Both the position numbers and the translations under genes were made by a program. Under the pieces are notes generated by a model. The model had not been told where the DNA came from and ran no database searches. It was given only the letters and a program-made list of their open reading frames with translations. A stretch of DNA of 64,000 nucleotides, taken from NCBI GenBank assembly GCA_002722955.1, contig PBMZ01000006.1:5608-69607 (forward strand). Direction: 5' to 3'. Every line of letters begins with the position of its first letter. The stretch's first letter is position 1. Source of the stretch: Planctomycetaceae bacterium (GTDB lineage Bacteria; Planctomycetota; Planctomycetia; Planctomycetales; Planctomycetaceae). This document shows positions 8,117 to 15,810 of this stretch, one piece after another.

Positions 8117-10273
8117 ATGATATCCAAGATCGAATCGGTCGAAGAAATGTTTGTTCTGGCGCTAAAATACCAAAAAGCCGGCGATTTATCGATGGCTTCG
8201 CAAATTTACCAAAAAATTTTGGCTGTTGACCCTGAACACACTGCTTCGATCGGCAACTTAGCTTTGATTGTTCAACATTCAGGCAATAATGATTTAAGCA
8301 TCAAGTTGCTAAAGAAACTTATCTCTCTGGAGCCTAATGATACACGTGCATACAGCACTCTAGGCAATGCTTATTACCATCATGGATGTGCTCAGGCAGC
8401 AATTGAGTGCTATAAAAAAGTCCTCGAATTAGAACCGGAGTCTACGTCAGCTTTCGCTGATCTCGGTATTACGTACCAACATATTGGTGATTTTCATCAA
8501 GCTGTATCGTATTTGAAGCGTGGACTTGAGTTGGATGCGAATTCAGGACACATCAACTTCTGTTTAGGAAATGTTTACTACGAATCGGCTAACTATAAAC
8601 CGGCTATTCATCATTACAAAAAAGCAATACAAGTAGAACCTGATCATTCAGAAGCATATGCAAACCTAGCATTGTCTTACAAAGCTTTAAAGCAAAATAA
8701 CCTTGCAATTGATAGTCTAAAGATTGCCCTTGAATTAACACCCAATTCTTCTAATTTTCACTATAATCTGGGTAATATATATCAACAGGTAGGAAAACCT
8801 AAAAGAGCCATATTATGTTACCAGAAAGCTATTCAAATAAAGCCTCGTTTCTCCCAAGCCTATATTAACTTGGGTAATATTCTTCGTGATTTAGGACGAC
8901 GTAATAAAGCCATCGAATACCTAAAGGAGGCGGTACGTCTTGCTCCTGGCGATCCTGATGTATATTATAATCTAGGTCTTCACTTATCTGATCTCAACGA
9001 TTACAAAAAATCCAGCCATTTTTATCAGATTGCTATTGGTCTGAAATCTAAACAAGCTGTAAGTAACTATCTGATGGATTTGAATTACTATGAACAAATT
9101 GACCCAAAGTTGATTTTTGATAACCACTTAAGAGAAGCCAAAAAGTTACACATAGATCCGTTATCGAACGACCCGATTTCCGTTCCGCGACAAGATGGAT
9201 ATAAATCAAAGATCAAGATTGGCTATTTATCATCTGATTTTAGAAACCACAGTGTCGCTTGCTTTTTTCAGCCAATTGTTGAGTTTCATAATAGAGATGA
9301 ATTCGAGGTTTTCTGTTTTTCTAACTCAAGCATTGAAGATGAAATAACTAATCAGATCAGGACTCATTCTGACCACTTTATTCCAATTCATCACTTGCCG
9401 GATGTTGTAGCTTTTCAAAAAATCAAAAGCCAGGACTTAGATTTTTTAATTGACCTTAATGGGCATACTAGCGGTAACCGTTTGGCGATTTTGCGCTCTG
9501 GACTAGCCAAGAAAGTTTTGTCTTGGATCGGTTATCCTACGACAACTGGATTATCCACAGTTGATTATAAAATTAGTGACAACTATTGTGACCCAGCACC
9601 GTTTACTGATCAGTTTTACGCAGAAGATTTATTGAGACTAGACGGTTTCTTCATGGTTTATAAACCACCAAACTTTTTGCCTGAAATACAACCGAGTCCC
9701 TGTTTTTCTAATGGTTATTTAACTTTTGGTTGTTTCAACAATTTCAAAAAGATTAATCATTCACTAATTCGGATGTGGTCAAGGGCCCTGTTAGATCAAC
9801 CGCATTCTAGACTGATTTTGAAAAATAGTGGCAAACCTAATCAGCAGCAGAAAGAGATTTTTTTGGATTTTTTCTATCAATCAGGTGTTGACGATTCGCG
9901 TATCAAATTTTTCGATAGAATGGAAAGTAGAGTCGATCATTTGAATTTATACAACTTGGTTGATATCAGTCTTGATACCTACCCATATAGTGGAACGACG
10001 ACAACATTTGAATCCTTATTGATGGGCGTTCCTGTCTTTACTATGGTTGGCCAAACACACGTTTCTCGAGTGACTGGTTCAATTTTGGACCAACTGGATT
10101 TACATCAATTCACTGTTTCTAATTTCGAAGACTATGTGCCAGAATTGAGACAGTTAGCACAGAAAAAGTGTAACTTCGATCGGAGTTACCGCCAGAGATT
10201 GCTCCAGTCGAATTTATGTGACGGCTTAACGTTTGTAAGAGGATTGGAAACTAAACTGAAGCATGTAAGATAG
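8117..10273 (+). CDS. TPR protein with O-GlcNAc-transferase-like (GT41/SPINDLY) catalytic domain
   Basis: This 718-residue protein has about nine tetratricopeptide repeats (residues about 10-340; recurring YxNLGNxY...A..CY.KAI.I.P). A GT41-type catalytic domain follows (about 366-715). Family hallmarks are visible: IGYLSSDFRNHS, DFLIDLNGHTSGNR, LTFGCFNNFKKI and DTYPYSGTTTTFESLLMGVPV. Known GT41 enzymes attach GlcNAc or fucose to Ser/Thr of proteins; the TPRs select the acceptor. It has no signal peptide, so it should be cytosolic. It opens a run of two TPR glycosyltransferases ending at the flagellin gene, which suggests flagellin as acceptor (inference). The donor sugar is unknown. Confidence 0.9.
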   Translation: MISKIESVEEMFVLALKYQKAGDLSMASQIYQKILAVDPEHTASIGNLALIVQHSGNNDLSIKLLKKLISLEPNDTRAYSTLGNAYYHHGCAQAAIECYKKVLELEPESTSAFADLGITYQHIGDFHQAVSYLKRGLELDANSGHINFCLGNVYYESANYKPAIHHYKKAIQVEPDHSEAYANLALSYKALKQNNLAIDSLKIALELTPNSSNFHYNLGNIYQQVGKPKRAILCYQKAIQIKPRFSQAYINLGNILRDLGRRNKAIEYLKEAVRLAPGDPDVYYNLGLHLSDLNDYKKSSHFYQIAIGLKSKQAVSNYLMDLNYYEQIDPKLIFDNHLREAKKLHIDPLSNDPISVPRQDGYKSKIKIGYLSSDFRNHSVACFFQPIVEFHNRDEFEVFCFSNSSIEDEITNQIRTHSDHFIPIHHLPDVVAFQKIKSQDLDFLIDLNGHTSGNRLAILRSGLAKKVLSWIGYPTTTGLSTVDYKISDNYCDPAPFTDQFYAEDLLRLDGFFMVYKPPNFLPEIQPSPCFSNGYLTFGCFNNFKKINHSLIRMWSRALLDQPHSRLILKNSGKPNQQQKEIFLDFFYQSGVDDSRIKFFDRMESRVDHLNLYNLVDISLDTYPYSGTTTTFESLLMGVPVFTMVGQTHVSRVTGSILDQLDLHQFTVSNFEDYVPELRQLAQKKCNFDRSYRQRLLQSNLCDGLTFVRGLETKLKHVR

Positions 10274-10297
10274 ATTAAGGCACTTGTAAATTCCAAA

Positions 10298-10331
10298 ATT
10301 TTTCTTTTAATCTCTAGGTTAAAAGAAAAAT
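10298..10331 (+). terminator. AT-rich hairpin after the first TPR-OGT gene
   Basis: A perfect 13-bp inverted repeat (ATTTTTCTTTTAA at 10298-10310, its complement at 10319-10331) with an 8-base loop, 24 bases after the stop codon. It is almost pure A/T, so terminator activity is uncertain, but the position fits. Confidence 0.4.
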
Positions 10332-10391
10332 ATTAAAACAGGTGTCACATTCTAATCTTGATTTATGTAGACTTGTGTTTTTCACCAAAGT

Positions 10392-12041
10392 ATGAATTCG
10401 ATCACAAAACATAAAAAATTACTGCACAAGAATTACTCAACTAACCTGATGACTAAAATTAATTTTACTAATCATCTATCTGTTGACCAGTTGTTTGTAA
10501 CAGCTGTACAACATCATCAAGTCGGTGATTATGAACAAGCTGAAATTATTTATCACCATATTCTAGGGCTAGATCCAGCACACTACCTTTCGCTCAATAA
10601 TTTAGGATTAATTAACCTGCAGTCAGGCAGAAATAATCAAGCTGAGGAATATTTCAAGCATGCTATTACTGCCAATTCAAACTACTATGAAGCTCACACT
10701 AACCTGGGTAATCTACATCTACGTAATGGATGTTGTGTGCCGGCTATAAGTTCTTACAAAGAAGCTCTTCGGATCGCTTCTGATGATGAAGAAGTGTGGG
10801 CCAACTTGGGTAATGCTTACTTTAAGAACAATCAATTTGGCCAAACAATAAAATGTTATCAGACAGCTATCCAGCTTAACTCAAGCAGGTATGACCTGCA
10901 TAAAATGCTGGGCAATTGTCATTATATTCTGGGTCAATACCAAGATGCTATTAGATCTTATAAAGAGTCTTTAAAAATAAACCCTAGGCAACCTGAGCTT
11001 TATTGTAAAACAGGGTTATCTTGCCAAAATATTGGTTTGTATGAACGAGGGGTGGAATGTTTTAGACAAGCAGTGGCTTTGGAGCCAGACGATGCTGAAC
11101 TACATAGTCAGTTTGGTACATCCCTTCTATTAACAGGCGATTTTATGAATGGGTGGCTTGAGTATGAATGGAGACACAAAATGGCTAAATACAACAGGCA
11201 TTTTGTCAAACCGTTTTGGACCGGAGAAGATTGTGATGGTCAAACTCTGTTAATTTATGCCGAACAAGGGGTAGGGGACACCATCCAATTTTTACGATTT
11301 GTTACGCTACTCAAAGATAGAAATCTTACTATTGTTTTTGAATGCCCTCCACGTTTGAAACCTTTGATAGAAAGTTGGAACTTTCTCAGCAAAAAGTTCA
11401 AGGTTTTTTCTATTGGCGAAAATTTGCCAGACTTTGACTTTTACCTACCATTAATGAGCCTACCATTCCTGTTGGGTCTTAATCAAATTGACCAGATATC
11501 ATCAATCGCGCCTTGTCAGTTCTCTATTTGTGGTACTGATCATCGGTATTTAATAAAAAGAAATGAGAATGACTTAAAAATTGGTTTAGCTTGGGCTGGA
11601 AATCCTGAGCACGCTAGGGACCGCGATCGTTCGATTAAATTCACTGAATTCTCTAAATTGTTACGATTGAAAAATTGTAGTTTTTTCAGCCTGCAAGTTG
11701 GCCAAGCCAGAACTGAACTATACGAAACATCAAACGCTTCACTTAGAGAGTCAATTACAGATTGGGGACAGACTTTTACTAATTTTTTTGATACGGCCCA
11801 AGCTATCAGCCAGCTTGATTTAGTCATAACTGTGGATACAGCAATCGCCCATTTATCTGCAACGATGGGAAAAATGACCTGGATTATGTTGTCGGCCAAC
11901 CCGGATTGGCGCTGGCTAGTACGGAGAGAAAATTCGCCTTGGTATCCACAAGCTCGACTTTTTCGGCAACAAATTTTTGGTCGGTGGGATTCAGTGATTG
12001 CAAATATTGCCCAAAATTTACTCAAAATAAAAAAGAATTAA
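10392..12041 (+). CDS. TPR protein with GT9-like glycosyltransferase domain
   Basis: A 549-residue protein. Residues about 30-260 are seven or so TPR units. The C-terminal half (about 280-545) resembles the heptosyltransferase-like (GT9) domain that often follows TPRs: LLIYAEQGVGDTIQFLRF, KIGLAWAGNPEHARDRDRSI, LVITVDTAIAHLSATMGK and the closing PDWRWLVRRENSPWYP. The hinge motif NGWLEYEWRHK is typical of this family. Members are frequently linked to flagellin glycosylation loci, although a defined substrate is rarely known. It lies 118 bases after a TPR-OGT and 181 bases before flagellin. The annotated start could instead be the ATG at 10449, which removes a basic 19-residue leader. Confidence 0.88.
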   Translation: MNSITKHKKLLHKNYSTNLMTKINFTNHLSVDQLFVTAVQHHQVGDYEQAEIIYHHILGLDPAHYLSLNNLGLINLQSGRNNQAEEYFKHAITANSNYYEAHTNLGNLHLRNGCCVPAISSYKEALRIASDDEEVWANLGNAYFKNNQFGQTIKCYQTAIQLNSSRYDLHKMLGNCHYILGQYQDAIRSYKESLKINPRQPELYCKTGLSCQNIGLYERGVECFRQAVALEPDDAELHSQFGTSLLLTGDFMNGWLEYEWRHKMAKYNRHFVKPFWTGEDCDGQTLLIYAEQGVGDTIQFLRFVTLLKDRNLTIVFECPPRLKPLIESWNFLSKKFKVFSIGENLPDFDFYLPLMSLPFLLGLNQIDQISSIAPCQFSICGTDHRYLIKRNENDLKIGLAWAGNPEHARDRDRSIKFTEFSKLLRLKNCSFFSLQVGQARTELYETSNASLRESITDWGQTFTNFFDTAQAISQLDLVITVDTAIAHLSATMGKMTWIMLSANPDWRWLVRRENSPWYPQARLFRQQIFGRWDSVIANIAQNLLKIKKN

Positions 12042-12205
12042 AAAAAACTCAAGTTGAGTGAAAAACGTTCGACATTACTACTGGTGGTAGATTTTGAACT
12101 TAATTTCGATGCTGTTTTCAGCGTTCTTAGGTTTGTGTTCAAGCCACTAAAGCGTATTTAGTCATGACTTTAACGAGCTATTGTAGCCATTAGGATTAAT
12201 CCTTC

Positions 12206-12212
12206 AGGAGGT
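12206..12212 (+). promoter_or_regulatory. Perfect Shine-Dalgarno of the flagellin gene
   Basis: AGGAGGT ends 10 bases before ATG 12223, the strongest ribosome site in this part of the window and consistent with very high expression. No convincing sigma-28 or sigma-54 promoter was found in 12042-12205. Confidence 0.85.
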
Positions 12213-12222
12213 AAACTAGATA

Positions 12223-14805
12223 ATGGCATCTATTCGAACTAACTTACAAGCGGGATTGATTTCTCGCCAATTGTCTAACATTAATCGTAGGTTTACAACT
12301 AACTTAGAGCGGTTGTCAACCGGCTTGCGCCTTAATCGGCCAGACGATTCACCAGGGCAATATGGTGTAGTTATTAACCAAAACCTGCAAATACAGTCTC
12401 TTAATCAGGGCGTCCTTAATGCCCAGAATGCAGCAGGAATGCTGCAGACGGCCGAGGAAGGCATAAACACGTTAATTGATGTGTTGAATCGAGCTCATGA
12501 TTTGGCAGTCACCGCTGCAGATGCTACCTTGACTCAGGCTCAGCGCCAGCAGGCACAAGACGAAGTTGAAAGCTTACTCACTGCAAGCGACGGGTCAGCT
12601 GAGATTCAGCAACTGCTGGATAATGTTAACTACAACGGAGTCAAGCTTCTAGCTGATTCTGAAAAATCGGCTGCCATCCAAAATGCGGCTATCGGTGTCG
12701 TGGGTGGTTCTCGTGAGGCTACGGCCGCTGGTGGTGATAAAGTAGATCTACTCACTTTAACTGGTGGTTCTGCTACTCAGTTCTTTGAGACAACTGCTGC
12801 TTCAACTGCCCTAGGTGGTAACAACTTCGATACTATCACCGCTACTGACTTGACTAGTGTTGGTTTGGCAACGTCCAAGTCGGGCTTGGTTATAAACATG
12901 TCCAACGTAGCTGACACTGTTAACAAAGGTGATATTCTTGAGTTATCCGTAACCAATTCTTCCGGTACAACTAGTGATCAGGTGATCGTTGCTAGAGTAG
13001 ATCAAGACGCAGGAAATAAGGGTGGATTAGATAATGTAACAGTATTCAATGCGGACGGTCATACGGTAGCATTGGATTTGTATGATCTGTTGAATACCAC
13101 AGGAATTTCTTCGTCTACCGATACCTTCTCTATCAAGCGTATCCCCCAGACCTTGATTTTGGATTCAACCGGAGCAACCGCTACAAGTGGGTCATCACGT
13201 AACTTCAACCCTGGTACAATTGCGACTACCAATAACACAGATAGTGAATTCCGGGAAGTTCTGCATATCGGTGTTGCACTAAAAGCATCTAGCGATGCTG
13301 GTGCAGCTGCACTGAGTCGGGTTACCGTTAGTTTTGCTGACACAGATCCACTAGCCGCTGCGCGTAAAATCCAAGCAGCTATTGAAGATCAATTGGGTGG
13401 TGAATATCGTAAAGGTGGGTCTCTACACATTGACGTCACTGCAGTTGCCGATGTCTATAAAATTCAAGACCCTGACATCACCGGTGGTGGTGACACCAAC
13501 AACTCTTTACTCGTTGCGAGCAAAGCGGAGCTTACTGAAGACTTATGGACTAGTACTAAAAATGTGATAGGTACTGGTGCGTATAATAGCTTCAATGGTA
13601 CGACTTACATGGATCAGGTTGGCCGAGAATATGCAGATGCTAGCAAGGTCTTCTTCAAGTTCTCCACAACCACTACGGCAGGTGTCAACCAAACACCCGA
13701 GCTGCGTGTGATGTCAGACACTTTAGCTGGCTATACAGACTCAACTTATCCAGACCGGCTATTCGGCAACTCACTGAGTATTGCTACTGGCGAGCACGGC
13801 AACGATAAGTTCATGTTGACAATCGACGGAGAAGAAGTTGAGGTCGATTTGGACGCTGATTCTTCAAGCTCAACCAATACACGAATCCAGACTTTAGTAA
13901 CTGCAGCTGAAGCCAAGACCATAGGTCAGGCTAATACAACAGCCGCTGCGAACATGTCTGTGACTGCGATTGGTATTGCAGACAACAACACAACTGCGGG
14001 TGTTACCTATACAGCAGGTAGCGTTAATACCAACTTTAAGATCACGAATGATGTCGATGCTGGTTTAGACTATGCTATAGGTAATTCTACCAGTCGCAAC
14101 TATACTGGCGGTTATTACAGTCAGGATAACTTGCGGACTATGCTAACGAACGCAATCAATACTGCAACGACGTCTGCTAAGGACGCTAGCGTATCCTACG
14201 ACCACGCAACTCGTACGTTTACGGTAACTACTGGGTCCAGAAGTAATCTTAGTAGTCTTAATGTTGGTAAAAGTATAGCAACTAACATCACTTTAGATAA
14301 CTCAGCTAAAGCGACCAACATAGTTGATAGTACTCCAGGTACATCTGGCTTTGTAGGAGCTCTCGGTCTATCCCAAGGTGCTTCGAGCTCAGGATCAGGG
14401 TCGTTCTTTGAGTTCCGTCTTGGTGGCGATGGGGATACGTACTCCATTAACTTTGGCACCTTTGGTGTAACTAACATGGGTGCTGACCAAGTTGATATTT
14501 CGAATATCACCTTGTCAACCCAAAGTGGAGCGGCTAGTGCCATTTCGGTTATCGAGCAGGCATTAGATAGTATCAGCACTACACAAACCAAGATTGGTGC
14601 TGGTATTAATCACATGCAACGTCGTGTAAATGTGATGGAAAGCCATCGTGAAGCTTTACGTGGTGCTAAGGCAAGGATTGAAGAGATTGACTTTACCGTC
14701 GAGACCAGAAATCTGGCCAGTTTGCAGATTTTATTACAATCTAGTACTGCAGCTCTAGCGCAAGCCAATATTATTCCACAAACTTTATTGCAGCTTCTCG
14801 CTTAA
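12223..14805 (+). CDS. fliC: Flagellin with very large central variable region
   Basis: The 860-residue flagellar filament subunit has a conserved N-terminal D0/D1 region (about 1-145: ASIRTNLQAGLISRQL, LERLSTGLRLNRPDD, NAQNAAGMLQTAEEGI, VNYNGVKLL) and C-terminal D1/D0 region (about 775-860: ISTTQTKIGAGINHMQRRVNV, ending SSTAALAQANIIPQTLLQLLA). The roughly 620-residue insert is rich in Ser, Thr, Asn, Asp and Ala with few Lys/Arg and no Cys apparent. That suits a surface-exposed, possibly O-glycosylated domain. Flagellins are usually 270-550 residues, so this one is large. It has no signal peptide, as expected for type III export. It is followed by a hairpin, then flaG and fliS. Confidence 0.95.
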   Translation: MASIRTNLQAGLISRQLSNINRRFTTNLERLSTGLRLNRPDDSPGQYGVVINQNLQIQSLNQGVLNAQNAAGMLQTAEEGINTLIDVLNRAHDLAVTAADATLTQAQRQQAQDEVESLLTASDGSAEIQQLLDNVNYNGVKLLADSEKSAAIQNAAIGVVGGSREATAAGGDKVDLLTLTGGSATQFFETTAASTALGGNNFDTITATDLTSVGLATSKSGLVINMSNVADTVNKGDILELSVTNSSGTTSDQVIVARVDQDAGNKGGLDNVTVFNADGHTVALDLYDLLNTTGISSSTDTFSIKRIPQTLILDSTGATATSGSSRNFNPGTIATTNNTDSEFREVLHIGVALKASSDAGAAALSRVTVSFADTDPLAAARKIQAAIEDQLGGEYRKGGSLHIDVTAVADVYKIQDPDITGGGDTNNSLLVASKAELTEDLWTSTKNVIGTGAYNSFNGTTYMDQVGREYADASKVFFKFSTTTTAGVNQTPELRVMSDTLAGYTDSTYPDRLFGNSLSIATGEHGNDKFMLTIDGEEVEVDLDADSSSSTNTRIQTLVTAAEAKTIGQANTTAAANMSVTAIGIADNNTTAGVTYTAGSVNTNFKITNDVDAGLDYAIGNSTSRNYTGGYYSQDNLRTMLTNAINTATTSAKDASVSYDHATRTFTVTTGSRSNLSSLNVGKSIATNITLDNSAKATNIVDSTPGTSGFVGALGLSQGASSSGSGSFFEFRLGGDGDTYSINFGTFGVTNMGADQVDISNITLSTQSGAASAISVIEQALDSISTTQTKIGAGINHMQRRVNVMESHREALRGAKARIEEIDFTVETRNLASLQILLQSSTAALAQANIIPQTLLQLLA

Positions 14806-14821
14806 TCTAAGTTTAATTATT

Positions 14822-14850
14822 GAGGCAAAGAGGATTTCCCTCTTTGCCTC
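14822..14850 (+). terminator. Hairpin between flagellin and flaG
   Basis: A perfect 12-bp stem (GAGGCAAAGAGG at 14822-14833, complement at 14839-14850) with a 5-base loop, 17 bases after the flagellin stop. The U-tract is short (TCTCATT), so partial read-through into flaG is likely. This would set a high flagellin to low FlaG ratio. Confidence 0.75.
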
Positions 14851-14867
14851 TCTCATTGAGGTAGGAT

Positions 14868-15320
14868 ATGTCTTCAGTTAATGCCATTAATTCCTCTGTC
14901 GACACTGCCGTCGCTAGTGTCAAACAACAGATTTTGCTGGCTCAACAAAATGCCAGTCAACAAAAAACCGACCAATCAACGATTCGGCCCACATCTTCTG
15001 ATGTTGATGTAAGGCCTAGTGTAGATGCAGACCACCTCGGAGTGGAAGATATCACTGAAGTCGTTGAAGTTGATGCGCCAAAACCTCAAGAAATGTTGGA
15101 TAAAGTTCGCAATGTAATTCCTAAATTAAATTCAGTCATGCATAGCATGAACCTCAAACTTAGGTTTGAGGAATTTGCAGACTCCGGACGTTACTATGTG
15201 CGAGCGATGGATATGGTTGAACAGAAGGAAGTTTCCAGACTCCCCCACGATCAGTTTTTAAAACAGGCTGAAGTAACTAAGCATTTTATCAGTGGTTTAT
15301 TCGTCGACCAAGGTAAATAG
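14868..15320 (+). CDS. flaG: FlaG family flagellar protein
   Basis: A 150-residue protein with a variable N-terminus and the FlaG domain in the last about 70 residues. The domain pattern is LNSVMHSMNLKLRFEEF, an aromatic/charged strand (RYYVRAMDMVEQKEVSRLP), then a helix (DQFLKQAEVTKHFISGLF). FlaG proteins influence filament length in several bacteria; the mechanism is not settled. ATG 14868 has a good GAGGTAGG ribosome site just upstream. It lies between flagellin and fliS. Confidence 0.85.
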   Translation: MSSVNAINSSVDTAVASVKQQILLAQQNASQQKTDQSTIRPTSSDVDVRPSVDADHLGVEDITEVVEVDAPKPQEMLDKVRNVIPKLNSVMHSMNLKLRFEEFADSGRYYVRAMDMVEQKEVSRLPHDQFLKQAEVTKHFISGLFVDQGK

Positions 15321-15348
15321 TAGAATTTAATAGAGGAAACCTTTTACC

Positions 15349-15786
15349 GTGAACCACCCCCCCACAGACGTTCCAGAACAGCAATATCGTACGGTTCAGG
15401 TGGAAACCTCAACCACCTTGAACTTAGTACAAATGGCGTATGATGGTATTGTTGATAATTTGCGCCAAGCGGTTCAGGCGCTCAAGTCTGAGCCTAAATC
15501 TCTTGATGTTTTTAACGAAAAAGTATCAAAAGCCCAACAAATTGTTTCTGCGTTAGATGATGGAATAAATGAAGATGAGGGAGAGCTATCAGCTCTTTTA
15601 ACCAGTTTCTATGAGTTTATCCGAACAAAATTGATCGAGTCTAATATGCAAAAATCACTGGATGGAATAGAAGAGGCTTTGTTAGTTGTCGAGCAAGTTC
15701 GTGGTTTTTGGGCAGAAAGTAGTGAACTTGATGTGGATATTGGTACTAGAAAGGAAGATAATGTAAAAATCGATTTTTCTGGATAA
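15349..15786 (+). CDS. fliS: Flagellin export chaperone FliS
   Basis: A 145-residue, mainly helical protein with the FliS pattern: YRTVQVETSTTLNLVQMAYDGIVDNLRQAV, then helices containing VSKAQQIVSALDDGIN and LLTSFYEFIRTKLIESNMQKSLDGIEEA. FliS binds the disordered C-terminus of flagellin in the cytosol and delivers it to the export gate. The start is GTG 15349, supported by GAGGAAA at 15333-15339. It is 28 bases after flaG, so probably co-transcribed. Confidence 0.88.
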   Translation: MNHPPTDVPEQQYRTVQVETSTTLNLVQMAYDGIVDNLRQAVQALKSEPKSLDVFNEKVSKAQQIVSALDDGINEDEGELSALLTSFYEFIRTKLIESNMQKSLDGIEEALLVVEQVRGFWAESSELDVDIGTRKEDNVKIDFSG

Positions 15787-15810
15787 TAATAGTTTTGCTG
15801 AGTTTTAGAT

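Noticed and set aside
11540-12025. 161-codon minus-strand frame inside the TPR-GT9-like gene
   Set aside because: It is the antisense shadow of a well-supported gene with clear family motifs on the plus strand.
12042-12205. Possible sigma-28 promoter before flagellin (CTAAA near 12149)
   Set aside because: The -10 side does not match GCCGATAA at the needed spacing and no sigma-54 GG/GC pair was found; left uncalled.
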